Shown: piece by piece, positions 53,933-62,299 of the stretch
Layout: each line of letters begins with the position of its first letter
Numbering within the stretch: position 1 is the first letter of the stretch
Source: Leptotrichia hofstadii
GTDB taxonomy: Bacteria; Fusobacteriota; Fusobacteriia; Fusobacteriales; Leptotrichiaceae
Length of the DNA stretch: 64,000 nucleotides
Reading direction: 5' to 3'
Assembly: GCF_007990525.1 (NCBI RefSeq)
Contig: NZ_AP019823.1
Location: 2,108,001-2,172,000 of the forward strand
Position numbers and translations under genes: made by a program
The notes under the pieces: model-generated
The model's input: the letters and a program-made list of their open reading frames with translations, nothing else
What the model was told of the DNA's origin: nothing
Databases searched by the model: none

Positions 53933-54556
53933 TTATTTTATTATTGTAAAATTATTATTTTCAACCAATATTGCTTCCTTATTATTAATCAATTTCAAAT
54001 CCAATTTATCTTTATATAATTCAACAGTTTTTCTCGAACCTTCCACAAAAGGCTCTTCCTCAAAATGAGGAACTATGTAAAAGTCTACTAAATTTAACCC
54101 TGTATAATCATTTAATTCTGTTGCCAAAGTCTTATCATCCACTATAGAGGCGTACTCTATGTCAGGAGCCGCTATTACTGAACCTGCCGATTCTCCAATA
54201 TATAACAGTCCATTTTCTATTCTTTCCTTTAAATAAGGTATTAAATTTTTTCTTTTTAATTCTTGCAATAAATAAAATGTATTTCCACCAGAAATAAAAA
54301 TTATTTTCGCTTCTGACAATTTTTCTTTTGCAATTTCTTCTGAAAAAATAGAAACATCAAAATTTTCCACTTCATAACCAAAATCTTCAAATACTTTTTG
54401 AGTAAGATGTATGTATTTTTTATATTCGTCTACATTAGTTGCTGTGGGAATAAATAGTATTTTTTTACTTTCAGTATTTTTATCTAAAAATTTTTTTACA
54501 AGTTCTATACTTTCGTATAAAGACGATGTTAAAATCATATTTTTCAAAAAAATCAT
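53933..54556 (-). CDS. peptidase E-like serine peptidase (family S51)
   Basis: The 207-residue protein has a class I glutamine-amidotransferase-like fold with the nucleophile elbow YIGESAGSVIAAPDI (Ser in GESAGS), strand FISGGNTFYLLQEL and the late His in FYIVPHFEEEPF. These fit the dipeptidase E group that cleaves Asp-X dipeptides, although some relatives are cyanophycinases. The start is uncertain: the first ATG touches GAGAGG with no spacing, and TTG or ATG a few codons downstream (54547, 54538) are alternatives. It follows lptB by only 5 bp and so belongs to that transcript. Confidence 0.85.
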   Translation of the reverse strand: MIFLKNMILTSSLYESIELVKKFLDKNTESKKILFIPTATNVDEYKKYIHLTQKVFEDFGYEVENFDVSIFSEEIAKEKLSEAKIIFISGGNTFYLLQELKRKNLIPYLKERIENGLLYIGESAGSVIAAPDIEYASIVDDKTLATELNDYTGLNLVDFYIVPHFEEEPFVEGSRKTVELYKDKLDLKLINNKEAILVENNNFTIIK

Positions 54557-54561
54557 CCTCT

Positions 54562-55296
54562 CTAATCAAGTTTGAAGTTATCCCCAAGATACACTCTTCT
54601 AGCTGTTTCATCATTTGCAATCTGCTGTCCTGTTCCTGCAATCAGAATTGTACCTTCTGCCATTATATAAGCTCTTTCTGTAATTCTCAATGTTTCACGC
54701 ACGTTATGATCGGTAATCAGTATTCCAAGCCCACGTTCCTTTAACTGCATTATTATATTTTGAATATCCTCAACTGCAATCGGATCTACTCCTGCAAAAG
54801 GCTCATCCAGCAGTATAAAATCTGGATTTGTAGAAATAGTTCTAGCGATCTCCACACGTCTACGTTCCCCTCCGGAAAGTGCATATCCCAAACTTTTTGC
54901 TACATGAGATAACTTGAATTCCTCAATTAAATTCTGCATTGTAGCAATTCTTTCTTTCTTTTTGACTCCTCGCATCTCTAAAACTGACACAATATTTTCC
55001 TCCACAGTCAAGTTTCTAAAAACAGAGGCCTCCTGTGGCAAATATCCAAGTCCTAATCTAGCTCTCTTATACATAGGCAAAGTTGTAATTTCCTCTCCGT
55101 TGTACATTACTCTTCCATGATTTGGCCTTACAATGCCTGTAATCATGTAAAAGGTAGTTGTCTTTCCTGCTCCATTAGGCCCAAGAAGTCCTACAACTTC
55201 ACCCTTTTCCATCGACAGGCTCACACTTTTTACAACTTCCCTGTTTTTATATATCTTTTTCAAGCTATCGGCTTCTATACTAATTTTTCTAGCCAT
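54562..55296 (-). CDS. lptB: LPS export ABC transporter ATP-binding protein LptB
   Basis: LptB is the cytosolic ATPase dimer driving LPS extraction with LptF/LptG. From the ATG at 55296 it has 244 residues: Walker [15 protein letters not shown], signature [13 protein letters not shown], Walker [13 protein letters not shown] and the switch [10 protein letters not shown], all typical of LptB including [10 protein letters not shown] and [13 protein letters not shown] 55296 is preceded by AGGAGAAGAT; ten extra codons upstream lack a site. It lies downstream of the membrane protein and LptC/A-like genes, forming an Lpt-linked cluster. Confidence 0.95.
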   Translation of the reverse strand: MARKISIEADSLKKIYKNREVVKSVSLSMEKGEVVGLLGPNGAGKTTTFYMITGIVRPNHGRVMYNGEEITTLPMYKRARLGLGYLPQEASVFRNLTVEENIVSVLEMRGVKKKERIATMQNLIEEFKLSHVAKSLGYALSGGERRRVEIARTISTNPDFILLDEPFAGVDPIAVEDIQNIIMQLKERGLGILITDHNVRETLRITERAYIMAEGTILIAGTGQQIANDETARRVYLGDNFKLD

Positions 55297-55423
55297 ATCT
55301 TCTCCTATTTTAAAATTATCATTCAAATAACTTTACTTATCACAAGTTACCACTTCGCTATATTATAAATCATTTTTGCTTTTTTTTCTACTTTTTTTTA
55401 AAATTTGCAATTTCCCCAAATTA

Positions 55424-56203
55424 TTATTTTATCTTCCTATCCAAATATTCCACATTCAAATATATTATACTATGCAAAATTATAAAAAATATAATCATAA
55501 AAGTACTAATAAATTCCCTGGCAATTATACCGAACTTAGAAATTAAAAATAACAAGCCAATGCCTAACTCCTCAAAAATTGGAAACATTGGAAATAACAA
55601 AACAAATATTGCTGAAAAATAAAAAAGAAAGCACAGAATACCGGGAATTATCATTTTTAACTTATTTCCCTTAATTAAATGCAAATTATAATCCCAAGAC
55701 TCTCTTAAATTAAATGGTCTTGCAGAAAATAACGGTATGAAGTAAAATAAATAAATCCAAAAAATTATCAGCACCACCAAAGCCCCTGCCCCAAAAACTA
55801 AATGAAATTCATCAAAAAATAAAGAAAAAGGTAAATATCGAGACATATAGCTAATTATATAATATATCAGATATAAAAGAAAACATTTCGAGGCTGATTG
55901 GTCCAATCTTGAATAATTTTTCTCCTCTATTTTAAAAATTATTTTTTGATAAAACAGAAAAAGCGCCAAATAATAACAAAATTTAAAAATCTGAAGTATG
56001 TTTGCAAACGATAAAATTCCAGTATTTTCAATAATAACTTCTATTGTAATTTTAACGCAGGATATAAAAAAGAAAAATAATATCCACCATACATCATTCC
56101 TGTCAAGCACAAGTTTTTTCAAAATAAAAAAAGCGTATCTTATTTGCTGAAAGATATTCAAATTCTTTTCAGTCAATTTCCCTTGCAATTCTTTCATATC
56201 CAT
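55424..56203 (-). CDS. unrecognised polytopic membrane protein in the lpt cluster
   Basis: A 259-residue protein with about six hydrophobic segments (near 44-63, 73-87, 106-125, 135-157, 188-210, 222-250) and no recognised motif. A short soluble N-terminus (MKELQGKLTEKNLNIFQQIRY-like, mixed charge) precedes the first segment. The pattern (hydrophobic segments with ARPFNLRESWDYNLHLIKGNK between segments four and five) recalls DUF975-type or other glycerophosphoryl-phosphodiesterase-linked membrane proteins, but I cannot assign a family. It lies between the LptC/A-like gene (433-bp gap with repeats) and lptB (about 130 bp), so a link to envelope assembly is conceivable only. Confidence 0.7.
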   Translation of the reverse strand: MDMKELQGKLTEKNLNIFQQIRYAFFILKKLVLDRNDVWWILFFFFISCVKITIEVIIENTGILSFANILQIFKFCYYLALFLFYQKIIFKIEEKNYSRLDQSASKCFLLYLIYYIISYMSRYLPFSLFFDEFHLVFGAGALVVLIIFWIYLFYFIPLFSARPFNLRESWDYNLHLIKGNKLKMIIPGILCFLFYFSAIFVLLFPMFPIFEELGIGLLFLISKFGIIAREFISTFMIIFFIILHSIIYLNVEYLDRKIK

Positions 56204-56260
56204 AACAATTTATAATCCCTTTCTTTTCTAGTTCTGTCTCATATAATCTCAAACATATAT

Positions 56261-56597
56261 TTATACTATTTCCCATTTAAAAGAAATCAGAAATTCATGT
56301 AATTAAATCCCTTTTTACAAGACTGTACTGTTTACAGCCTATGTAACTGCAAAACATCCTTTAATTAAATTTAGTCATTAAGTATTTATCTTAAAAATTA
56401 GATTTGATTTTTTTAATAAGGCTGTCAAATTAATTATTAGACGTGTTCGATAACTTAAGTTTTTTTATTTCCACAAGGGGTCAAGACCCCTTGCTTCAGA
56501 ATATTTGTTTTATTAAACTATAAGCACATATAGTTAGTTGTCGAACAGGCCTATTATAGAATTTTATTGCTATTTTTCAAATGGGGGTTTAGTATTA
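56261..56597 (+). repeat. family 3 TIR element interrupted by a family 2 element
   Basis: Outer ends are TTATACTATTTCCCATTT and CAAATGGGGGTTTAGTATTA, with internal AGAAATCAGAAATTCATG as in the other family 3 copies. The inner family 2 copy lies at 56440-56551. It fills most of the gene-less gap 56204-56636; there is no ORF of note. The last 30 bp toward the LptC/A-like gene hold a possible weak hairpin (AAAAGTGAG..CCCACTTT). Confidence 0.75.
56440..56551. mobile_element. family 2 TIR element inserted in family 3, with target duplication
   Basis: A 112-bp unit with ends GACGTGTTCGATAACT and AGTTGTCGAACAGGCC (13 of 16 positions inverted). The duplicated host sequence TATTA lies at 56435-56439 and 56552-56556. 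An internal hairpin AAGGGGTC/GACCCCTT is present. The empty site is visible in the copy at 38663. It encodes no protein, so it must have used a transposase supplied from elsewhere. Confidence 0.75.
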
Positions 56598-56636
56598 AAG
56601 AAAAGTGAGTATTTTCTACCCACTTTCCCTATTTAT

Positions 56637-58985
56637 CTAAAACTGTTTCTGGTAAGATGCACCGCCATATCTTAATGTTGCCACATATCTGTCTCCATTT
56701 TTGCTCCAAGAAATTGGCACATCTATTGTTCCCTTGTTCACATTTACTCTTACTGACGAAGGTAAATTGCCGCCATCTTCTGGAACATAAATATTTTTTG
56801 CGGCTCTAACAAGCATTTCGTGTGCTGATTCTGTCGGAACACTCACGTTAAAGGTTCTTTCAGCTGTATCTACACCAGCTTTAGCTATTGCAGTCAAAGT
56901 TACTCCTTTTGTTCCGCCACCATAAAACTGCTTGTTAATTCTTCCAGATACTGCAAACAGGCTTGAGTTTGAAGAACGCCATTTTATTGTAACTGGAACT
57001 CCATTTGAGGCTGTCATTGATTTTGGCAAGTTAATTCCTCCTCTTGTGCTGACCTCTCCTTCAGGAATTGACAATTTGCCTATTACTTCCTGAGTTGCCG
57101 CTGCATTTTTAGGATCTGACCGTCCTTGTTCCTCGTTATTCTGAATTTCATATTGCATCTGAATATTTCCTTCATTTTCAAGGATTCTCTTATCCATATC
57201 GTAAATTGCGCTTTTAGATGAAATTTGCGTTTTCCCTTGATAAGTCACTACATTTCCATTTAATTTTATTTTTTTATCTTTCAAATAAATTGTAGCCTTA
57301 TCTGCACTTGTATTAATCGCTCTGAATTGTGGCAATGTACTTACGATTTTTACATTGTTTCTGGCATACCCTTCCTGCTTATTCATATCCATATAAAGAT
57401 AATTCGCTGTCATCTTTGTATTATTCTTAAAGTCAACCATAACCTTGTCCCTTGCAAGAATAAGGTTTCTTCCAGAATCCATTTCATTATATTGTGAATC
57501 AAGCGTAATATCCTTATAAGTCATATGCACATTTTCCTTAATTTCACTACGCGTAATACTCATATTGCTTCCATTTTTATGTGAAACGAAATAAACTTTG
57601 GCAGTATTTCCTATGAAGTTTACTGCTTCTGATTCTACAAGCGGTCTTGGATCATTTACAAGATCTTTTACATTTCCACGGATTTTACCTTTAACATGCC
57701 CATCAAACCTAAATTCCTTTTTCTCAAAACTTCCGCGCCCTGTATCAGATGTAATTCTATCTCCTTGAACACTTGTCATTTCCATTTTATTAGCAAAAAT
57801 ATCTTTTGAAATTGTGTTCATTGTTCCATTTGCACCATGTACATTAAAGTTTTGCTTTTTAACATTAAACGGACCGTTCATTCTGGCATCTCCAGTTGGG
57901 AACACATATATAAGTCCTGTTCCATCCATTTTATAGTCATCATAATTTGCAGTATAGTAGTCATTTGTTGTAAGCGTTTCTGTTTTTAAGTCATAAACTC
58001 CACTTCTATATGTTCCAGTAGTTTTTCTTGGTAAATAGTTATAAGTCCCATTTCCATCACCATTTAATATTTTGGCAATTTCATCGTAGAATACGTGATC
58101 TCCTGTTACTATTAAAGTTGGGCTCGTATATTTTACATGTCCTCTTCCATCAACCTGCTTTTTCTTTATAAAGTATGAAGCTGTATCTGCTGAAATCACA
58201 CTATTTTTACCAGTATAGACAATATTTCCCTGCCCATCTATACGTTCATCCTTCATATAATAGTCAACTTTGTATCCAGTCAGCTTATTTTCAGGATCCG
58301 TATAAATTACATTTCCTAAAGCAGTTCCAATTTTGTTTATATCGTCGTAACGCATTCTATCTGCACGTAATTCTCTTTTTGTCTGCTCTTCCTTGTAGAC
58401 TACATGCCCTTCTGCATCAGATACTTTTATTGGATCGTGATACGTAATCTTGTCTGCTGTCAATGTCTTTTTATCTTTCTTATTATTATAGCTTGCATGC
58501 CCAATTGCTACAATTACTTCAAATTTTGTTGTCGTTTCAACCCTGTCTGCTTCAGAAACCGTGTCATCAACAGTATTTATTAGCTTTGTCCTCACTGGAG
58601 AAATTAACGTGTCTCCCTGTTTCTTATATTCCACACGTTCTGTATAAATTTCCCATTTCTTGTCCTTCGTTGTTCCAACAACTTTTTTCATTAATGTAAC
58701 ATCAGATGTCTTTGTATTGACTTCCCCTTCTTTTCCAGAAATTAACATCTTTTTCTTTATTAAATCTACAATTACATTTTTAAACCTAATAACTTCATCT
58801 CCTTCAGATCCAATCTGTTCATCCGCATAAATGATAGCATCATCTTTTAATCTGTACACAACTTTTTTGGCTTTCATATCCTTTTGCATCTGTTCAAGCG
58901 GTGTCGGAATTTTTTTAAAGAATACCGCATATATGAAATATATCAGTATTAATACAAGTCCTCCATAAGCTATTTTTTTCCACAT
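56637..58985 (-). CDS. large LptC/LptA-like LPS transport bridge protein with Ig-like C-terminus
   Basis: A 782-residue protein. An N-terminal membrane anchor (about 5-22, GGLVLILIYFIYAVFF) as in LptC is followed by periplasmic beta-jellyroll (OstA/LptA-type) repeats of about 24-25 residues; five clear units around 170-310 share a pattern of adKxxY, then G-GnVxYt (e.g. GNVIYTD, GNIVYTG, GHVKYTS). Jellyroll sequence continues to about 615. The last ~150 residues (from about 633, GKLSIPEGEVSTRGG) resemble an atrophied bacterial Ig-like domain and a further beta module. LptC is about 190 and LptA about 185 residues in E. coli, so this is far longer. It lies 24 bp downstream of mutS and upstream of lptB. 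Confidence 0.82.
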   Translation of the reverse strand: MWKKIAYGGLVLILIYFIYAVFFKKIPTPLEQMQKDMKAKKVVYRLKDDAIIYADEQIGSEGDEVIRFKNVIVDLIKKKMLISGKEGEVNTKTSDVTLMKKVVGTTKDKKWEIYTERVEYKKQGDTLISPVRTKLINTVDDTVSEADRVETTTKFEVIVAIGHASYNNKKDKKTLTADKITYHDPIKVSDAEGHVVYKEEQTKRELRADRMRYDDINKIGTALGNVIYTDPENKLTGYKVDYYMKDERIDGQGNIVYTGKNSVISADTASYFIKKKQVDGRGHVKYTSPTLIVTGDHVFYDEIAKILNGDGNGTYNYLPRKTTGTYRSGVYDLKTETLTTNDYYTANYDDYKMDGTGLIYVFPTGDARMNGPFNVKKQNFNVHGANGTMNTISKDIFANKMEMTSVQGDRITSDTGRGSFEKKEFRFDGHVKGKIRGNVKDLVNDPRPLVESEAVNFIGNTAKVYFVSHKNGSNMSITRSEIKENVHMTYKDITLDSQYNEMDSGRNLILARDKVMVDFKNNTKMTANYLYMDMNKQEGYARNNVKIVSTLPQFRAINTSADKATIYLKDKKIKLNGNVVTYQGKTQISSKSAIYDMDKRILENEGNIQMQYEIQNNEEQGRSDPKNAAATQEVIGKLSIPEGEVSTRGGINLPKSMTASNGVPVTIKWRSSNSSLFAVSGRINKQFYGGGTKGVTLTAIAKAGVDTAERTFNVSVPTESAHEMLVRAAKNIYVPEDGGNLPSSVRVNVNKGTIDVPISWSKNGDRYVATLRYGGASYQKQF

Positions 58986-59009
58986 TATTTTTCTCCTATT
59001 TTACCAATT

Positions 59010-61694
59010 TTAATTTCTTTTTGTAATATTTTCCTTTAATTCAAACAAAAATTTCATTGCATCCATTGGTGTGATATTATTTATGTCATAATTTTCTATT
59101 TTATTCATAATTTCTAACAAACTTTCCTTTTCTTCTTCAACCTGTGCTAATTTTTCCGTATAAAACTGATTATTTTCAGTATTTTCAAAATCATTTGCAC
59201 TTTCATTTTCAAATTCTTGAAAATCATTCTCTAACTCTGAATTTTCTCCAAAAAGTGAAAGCTGGTGAACATCTACGGTTCTTTCAATCAATTCCTTTTT
59301 CTGCTCCAGCCGTTTCAATATTTTCCTGCTTTCAATCAATATTTCCTTTGGAAGACCAGCCAATTTCGCCACTTCAATACCATAGGACTTGTCTGCTCCG
59401 CCTTTTACAATATTTCGCAAAAACATTACTTTTCCCTGCTTTTCATCCACTTCTATCCGATAATTTACAATGTGTGCAAATTTATTTTCTAAATCAGTCA
59501 GTTCGTGATAATGTGTTGCAAAAACTGTCTTAGCACCAATTTTATCGTGAATATACATTGAAATGGCAGTCGCAATGGAAACTCCATCAGTTGTGGAAGT
59601 TCCACGTCCAACTTCATCCAGTATTATCAGACTTTTTTCAGTCGCATTGTTTAGAATGTTGGAGACTTCACTCATTTCCACCATAAATGTACTTTGCCCA
59701 GTCAAAATATCATCAGAAGCCCCAATCCGTGTCAAATATTTGTCTATAACTGATAAATTTGCTTTTTTAGCAGGGACAAAAGAGCCAATCTGAGCCATTA
59801 TGGAAATTAATGCGATTTGCTTCATATACGTTGATTTTCCCGACATATTAGGCCCTGTTAGCACAACAAAACTTTCTTTTTCAGTAAAGACTGTATCATT
59901 TGAAACATAATCCGTCCTTCCAATCAGTTTTTCCACAACTGGATGCCTTCCGCCCTCAATTTCAAATGAATATTCCTCATTCATTTCAGGTTTTGCGTAA
60001 TCATTTTCAATGGCACTTACAGCAAAAGATACCATTACATCAATGTATGCCAGCCTTTCTGCAAGTTCTGACAAAATTTTCCGATGTTCCTTGAGTTTTC
60101 CGCTAATTTCCTTGAACAAATGATATTCTAAATCTTCGATTTTTGCCTTGGAATTTATTATTGTGTCCTCATATTTTTTCAGTTCAGGCGTAATGTACCT
60201 CTCTGAGTTTGAAAGAGTCTGTTTTCTTATGTAATGTTCTGGCACCATATCCAGATTTGCTTTTGTAATTTCGATGAAGTAACCAAAAACCTTGTTAAAC
60301 TTTATTTTCATATTTCTAATTCCAGTTGCTTCCCTTTCCCGCTGTTCAATATCCAGCAAAAAGTCCTTCCCAGAATTCATAATATTCCTTATTTCATCCA
60401 GTTCCTCATTGTATCCTGATTTTATAATACCTCCTTCACGTACTGAAAACGGCGCATCTTCATTTATACTGTCGTCAATTATTTTATAACACTCAAACAA
60501 AATATTTGCATCAATATTCCTAAAAAAATCAGTATTTCCCAAAATTCTCATTATTTCAACAGCAGATTTTATCGTTTTTTTCAATGCTGTCAAATCTTTT
60601 CCATTTTCACTTCCAAAGATTATTTTCCCCAAAAGCCGCTCCAAATCGTAAATATTCTCAAGTTTTTCCCTCAAGTCTTCACGAATTAGGATATTATCAA
60701 TAAAATACTGTACATCTTCCTGTCTTTTCCGTATTTTTTCAATATTTAAAAGCGGATTATTTATAAATCTTTTTAAAAGCCGTGTTCCCATCGAAGTTTT
60801 ACATTCGTCCAGCACCCACAGAAGCGAGCCATAAACAGTTTTTTCTCTCTGATTTTTTAAAAGCTCCAGATTTCTGCTTGTTATCGCATTTATTTCAGCA
60901 TAATTGGAAATATTCACAAACTCAATTTTTTCCACAGTCAGCTCATGCTCAACCTGCATAGTAGCCGCATAATCAAGTGCCATGGCTGCAGCTCCAATTA
61001 TCGCCTTTTTATCCTTAATTCCATAACTTTCCAGCGACACAATCTCAAAATAATCCATAAGATACTTCGCACTATCCCGAACCTTATTCACAAAAGTTAC
61101 AACTGAATCATTCTTTTGTAAAAAATCATCTAACTTTTCCTTTATTTCTCCATAAAAATCCTCTGTAACAAGCACTTCCTTAGGCTCAATCTTATTAATC
61201 TCATTAAATAATTTTACAAAATCATCATCCTTTTCAACTTCCGTTACTTTAAACTCTCCAGTCGTTATATCAATATACGCAATTCCAAATTTATTCTCAA
61301 TTTTCAAAATACTCATCAAGTAATTATTGCTCTTGGCATCAAGTGCCTCCACATCCACAACTGTCCCCGGCGTTATAATCTTCACAACTTCTCGTTTTAC
61401 AATTCCCTTTGCCATCTTCGGATCTTCTGTCTGTTCACAAATCGCAACTTTATACCCTTTTGAAACAAGTTTTGTTATATATGAATCTGCCGAATGAAAC
61501 GGAACCCCCGCAAGCGGTATATCCACATTCTTCTCCTTATTTCTCGAAGTAAGCGTAAGTCCAAGTTCACGTGACGCTTTCACCGCATCCTCAAAAAACA
61601 TTTCATAAAAATCACCCAATCTAAAAAACAATATAGAGTCCTCAAAATTTGATTTTATCTCCTTATATTGCTTCATAAGCGGTGTATCTGCCAT
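59010..61694 (-). CDS. mutS: DNA mismatch repair protein MutS
   Basis: MutS recognises mismatches and starts repair. At 894 residues, slightly long, it has the mismatch-contact motif FFRLGDFYEMFFEDA in domain I (Phe-x-Glu), the connector and core domains, the clamp, and the ATPase with Walker A TGPNMSGKSTYMKQI, Walker B LIILDEVGRGTSTTDG and the switch FATHYHELTDL. The extra length lies near the C-terminus, an acidic Asn/Glu-rich segment (ENDFQEFENESANDFENTENN-like) before the terminal helix-turn-helix. Upstream lies a 600-bp gene-less gap with family 1 copy B. The gene downstream is the LptC/A-like protein. Confidence 0.97.
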   Translation of the reverse strand: MADTPLMKQYKEIKSNFEDSILFFRLGDFYEMFFEDAVKASRELGLTLTSRNKEKNVDIPLAGVPFHSADSYITKLVSKGYKVAICEQTEDPKMAKGIVKREVVKIITPGTVVDVEALDAKSNNYLMSILKIENKFGIAYIDITTGEFKVTEVEKDDDFVKLFNEINKIEPKEVLVTEDFYGEIKEKLDDFLQKNDSVVTFVNKVRDSAKYLMDYFEIVSLESYGIKDKKAIIGAAAMALDYAATMQVEHELTVEKIEFVNISNYAEINAITSRNLELLKNQREKTVYGSLLWVLDECKTSMGTRLLKRFINNPLLNIEKIRKRQEDVQYFIDNILIREDLREKLENIYDLERLLGKIIFGSENGKDLTALKKTIKSAVEIMRILGNTDFFRNIDANILFECYKIIDDSINEDAPFSVREGGIIKSGYNEELDEIRNIMNSGKDFLLDIEQREREATGIRNMKIKFNKVFGYFIEITKANLDMVPEHYIRKQTLSNSERYITPELKKYEDTIINSKAKIEDLEYHLFKEISGKLKEHRKILSELAERLAYIDVMVSFAVSAIENDYAKPEMNEEYSFEIEGGRHPVVEKLIGRTDYVSNDTVFTEKESFVVLTGPNMSGKSTYMKQIALISIMAQIGSFVPAKKANLSVIDKYLTRIGASDDILTGQSTFMVEMSEVSNILNNATEKSLIILDEVGRGTSTTDGVSIATAISMYIHDKIGAKTVFATHYHELTDLENKFAHIVNYRIEVDEKQGKVMFLRNIVKGGADKSYGIEVAKLAGLPKEILIESRKILKRLEQKKELIERTVDVHQLSLFGENSELENDFQEFENESANDFENTENNQFYTEKLAQVEEEKESLLEIMNKIENYDINNITPMDAMKFLFELKENITKRN

Positions 61695-61877
61695 CGTTAT
61701 TTTACCTCTGTTCTCTTTATTTTTTTATCTTTAAATTTTATCATAGTTTATTTTCTTTTTCAATTTTTTAAAAAATTAATAAAAATTATCCCCTGCTTAT
61801 TTCTTATTAAATTATATAAAATAAATTTTTGTTAATAAACACTTTTTCTATATTTTATATTTTTTCTTTTTCTATAC

Positions 61878-62223
61878 GTAAAGGGGATCAATCGCCATCC
61901 CCTTTACAATCCCCGCTCGTCTAAGCATTTTTTGAAAACAAAATCGAAACTCGCTACGTAAAAACTTCGCTCAAACAATCGATTTCATTTCCAAAAAATC
62001 ACGACAATTTTAATTTAGTTATAACAACTATTCTAATTAAAAGATTTTCGAGCAAAATTTCGTTAGAAGAAAAATAGCTGTTTGAGCTTTTGAAATATTT
62101 TTTAATTATACATATTTATTTAGATATAAAATAATTTTTGTTCAAAAGCGAGTTCTATTTTTCTTTTATAAGAAAGTTTTGCGGTAAGCGGGGTTGTAAG
62201 GGCATGGCGTCTGATGCCCTTAC
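61878..62223. repeat. family 1 dispersed element, copy B, with hairpin ends
   Basis: The left end is a perfect 11-bp hairpin: GTAAAGGGGAT (61878-61888), loop CAATCGCC, ATCCCCTTTAC (61897-61907). The right end is a perfect 10-bp hairpin: GTAAGGGCAT (62196-62205), loop GGCGTCTG, ATGCCCTTAC (62214-62223). Inside lie AAACTCGC and GCTCAAAC on the left and GTTTGAGC and AAAGCGAGTT on the right, a mirrored arrangement. It is homologous to copy A on the other strand. It occupies most of the gap 61695-62299; the flanks (61695-61877 and 62224-62299) are AT-rich. No supported ORF. Confidence 0.8.
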
Positions 62224-62299
62224 GTTAGAAAAGATTAAAATTATAAAAGAAAAAGCTATTATTAATAAAAATAATCTAAAATAAATATCAAAAATATAA

